DNA of 64,000 nt, from contig QXJR01000016.1 in NCBI GenBank assembly GCA_020975725.1, positions 124,001 to 188,000 on the forward strand, given 5' to 3'. The position numbers and the translations under genes were made by a program. This document shows positions 62,281-64,000 of the stretch, in pieces. The DNA comes from Picocystis sp. L7. Lineage: Eukaryota; Chlorophyta; Picocystophyceae; Picocystales; Picocystaceae. A model generated the notes under the pieces. That model did no database searches and was not told the origin of the DNA. It saw nothing but the letters and a program-made list of their open reading frames with translations. The stretch's first letter is position 1, and the number at the start of each line of letters is the position of its first letter.

Positions 62281-62376
62281 TACGTTAGAAGCAGACGACC
62301 ACAGAAAACACCTGACGAAAGAACAAAAATACAACGACAAAAAAAAAAAAAAAAAAAAAACGTTACAATAGAAAAG

Positions 62377-64000
62377 ATGGAAAGTGGACTTCATTTCGAA
62401 AAACTCACATCTGACAACTACCCTATTTGGCGACACCGCATGCGAGCTCTCCTTGTGACGAAAGGTATTGAAAGCGCATTGGTAGAAAAGGAATATGAAA
62501 ACTCTGAACAAGCGCTTGCATTGATGTGCTTGTGTGTGACAAACGAGTATGTGGATATGATCGCACAGAGCGCAAGTGCTTTTGATGCGTGGTCAGCACT
62601 TGAAGAGATTCACGCTGGTCAAACAACTGCTCGCCGTCTAAGTCTAAGGAAGGACTTGAGTGGTTTGAGTAAAAATCCAACTGAAAATATGATAAGCTAC
62701 ATAATGAGGGCTAAACATATTTGTACGAGTCTACGGGCCATCGATGGCTCTGTGACAGACACACAGCTTATTGATTCTATCTTAGCTGGATTGCCAGGTG
62801 AGTATGATAACAAGGTTGAAATGCTGGCGACCATGGGAGAAACAGACATGCTGAAGATACAAAATCAACTACTTCAAGCCGAAAGTGCACTCTCAACAAG
62901 AGAAACAAACAAAGGACAAGTAGCCTTTGTTACGCAATTACGCAAACCAAAGGTGAACTGCTCCTACTGTGGACGCACAGGTCACTCACGCGAAAAATGT
63001 TGGTACTTAAATGGACTCCCAAAACATCTACAAAAGCAACCTAACAATGAAACAGAAAATGGGAAATTTGCATTTGTGACTAGTACCTACAGTTGTGGAA
63101 CATTAGCGCCTCTTGAGAATGTTTGGATAATTGACAGTGGGGCAACAACACATGTTTGCTCCAACCGACACTTGTTCAAAAACAACGTAAAACAAGTTGG
63201 GAAAGAACATATCTTAGTTGGAAACGGACAAATTGTAACTGCTGAAGAACTTGGTCATGTTGCAGTACAACCGGAACTCGAGTTACATGATGTATTGTTT
63301 TGTCCAGAACTAAGGACCAACCTCATATCCGTCACTAAACTCATTGAAGATGGTTTTGATATTTACTTTGCCAACAATGAGTGCAGCATCTGGAAAGGGA
63401 AAACAAAAATTATCACTGCTCCAAAAGTCCATCAGCTTTTCATGCTGCAGCAAGCGGGAGAGAAAGTTTGCTCTGCATTCGAGCTACATAGAAAAATGGC
63501 ACATTTTGGCCAGATGCCTAAACTCAAAGGTGCTGTCACCGGGCTGAATGAGAATGATTTGGAGGATGTGAAAAACTGTGAGATCTGCATCCAAGCAAAA
63601 CAGACTCGAAAAACAATTGAAAAAGACAAGACAGAAAATACAGCGAAATCCGGTGAATTACTGCATCTCGATTTAATGGGCCCAATCACGCCATGTGGAA
63701 AAAATGGAGAACGTTTTATCATAACAATTCTGGACGAAAACAGCAAGCTAGGTTATTCCAAAGCACTTCTATCTAAATCTGATGCCGGAGATGTGATCAA
63801 AGTTGCTGTCAAGGTAATCGAGCGACAAACAGGACACCCAGTAAAAGTCATTCGCTCCGACCGTGGAACAGAATTTCTTAATCATGGATTGAAAAACTTT
63901 CTGAACGAAAACGGGATCGTACAACAAACCAGTGCTCCATATACACCGCAGCAAAACGGCAACGCTGAACGGTTCAATCGGACATTGATCGAAAAAGTAC
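62377..64000 (+). CDS. Gag-Pol of copia element 3 (partial, open at the window edge)
   Basis: An open frame of 541 codons from the ATG at 62377 to the last base. Parts: copia Gag (YPIWRHRMRALLV, AWSALEEIHAGQTTARRL, DSILAGLPGEYDNK), a zinc knuckle CSYCGRTGHSREKC, a protease with WIIDSGATTHVC, gag-pre-integrase (LHRKMAHFGQMPKL, CEICIQAKQTRKT), and the integrase core with LLHLDLMGPITPCG and SAPYTPQQNGNAERFNR. Reverse transcriptase and RNase H should follow outside the window. A run of about 22 A residues ends about 17 bp before the ATG. Confidence 0.9.
   Translation, partial: MESGLHFEKLTSDNYPIWRHRMRALLVTKGIESALVEKEYENSEQALALMCLCVTNEYVDMIAQSASAFDAWSALEEIHAGQTTARRLSLRKDLSGLSKNPTENMISYIMRAKHICTSLRAIDGSVTDTQLIDSILAGLPGEYDNKVEMLATMGETDMLKIQNQLLQAESALSTRETNKGQVAFVTQLRKPKVNCSYCGRTGHSREKCWYLNGLPKHLQKQPNNETENGKFAFVTSTYSCGTLAPLENVWIIDSGATTHVCSNRHLFKNNVKQVGKEHILVGNGQIVTAEELGHVAVQPELELHDVLFCPELRTNLISVTKLIEDGFDIYFANNECSIWKGKTKIITAPKVHQLFMLQQAGEKVCSAFELHRKMAHFGQMPKLKGAVTGLNENDLEDVKNCEICIQAKQTRKTIEKDKTENTAKSGELLHLDLMGPITPCGKNGERFIITILDENSKLGYSKALLSKSDAGDVIKVAVKVIERQTGHPVKVIRSDRGTEFLNHGLKNFLNENGIVQQTSAPYTPQQNGNAERFNRTLIEKV

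Larger units (their letters stand above)
61984..64000 (+). mobile_element. Ty1/copia element 3, runs off the right edge
   Basis: The youngest layer of the nest, on the plus strand, inserted in element 2. It shows a 5' LTR (61984-62268), the initiator-tRNA-type primer-binding site at 62269-62280, and an open gag-protease-integrase frame to the last base. No break was seen in the part visible, so it looks whole as far as the window goes. Confidence 0.88.

Overview
The window looks like nuclear DNA of a green alga (Viridiplantae; lineage not resolved). The evidence is an SBP-box transcription factor (a green-lineage family), a nuclear gene for the chloroplast ATP synthase b' subunit with a bipartite targeting leader, a Tic22-type plastid import protein, a PPR-SMR protein, a plastid-type acyl-lipid desaturase and plant-type GT14 glycosyltransferases. 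Genes have none to two short introns (about 70-230 bp), placed near the 5' end, and many neighbours converge with less than 300 bp between stop codons. AATAAA motifs lie downstream of several genes.

Layout. 1-3.7 kb: NIPA-type Mg2+ transporter (+) converging on a GNAT acetyltransferase (-). 3.7-11.3 kb: a whole-looking Ty3/gypsy LTR retrotransposon with apparently identical 656-bp LTRs; its pol carries a DNMT3-like cytosine-C5 methyltransferase domain between RNase H and integrase, and a possible Tudor-like fold at the C-terminus. 11.8-19 kb: tail-anchored golgin (+), Tic22-like (-), phosducin-like 3 (+), ataxin-10-like (-). 20-28 kb: 2-hydroxy-acid oxidase, a secreted protein, two tandem GT14 glycosyltransferases (all +), KRR1 (-). 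28-36 kb: AT-rich spacer, SBP factor (-), an unrecognised acidic protein (-), and a BspA/DUF285 repeat surface protein (+). 37-46 kb: RNA polymerase III second-largest subunit (+), exosome RRP46-like (-), a 117-bp inverted repeat, AtpG (+), PPR-SMR (-). 47-54.5 kb: TMEM205-like (-), plastid delta-9-type desaturase (-), a GC-rich stop-poor spacer, GDA1/CD39 NTPDase (-). 54.5-57.3 kb: spacer. 57.3-64 kb: three nested Ty1/copia elements of one broad family; the last runs off the edge.

Most host genes are housekeeping: plastid function (AtpG, Tic22, desaturase, PPR-SMR), RNA and ribosome production (RPC2, KRR1, RRP46), Golgi and secretion (golgin, NTPDase, GT14 pair) and cell surface (secreted protein, DUF285 protein). 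The most notable system is the retrotransposon that encodes its own cytosine methyltransferase. Such captures are known from dinoflagellate and charophyte retrotransposons, so the principle is described; this particular element, with its Tudor-like tail, may not be. A second notable point is a DUF285 gene whose conserved N-terminal segment is out of frame with its repeats yet flanked by good splice signals that would remove the shifted part.
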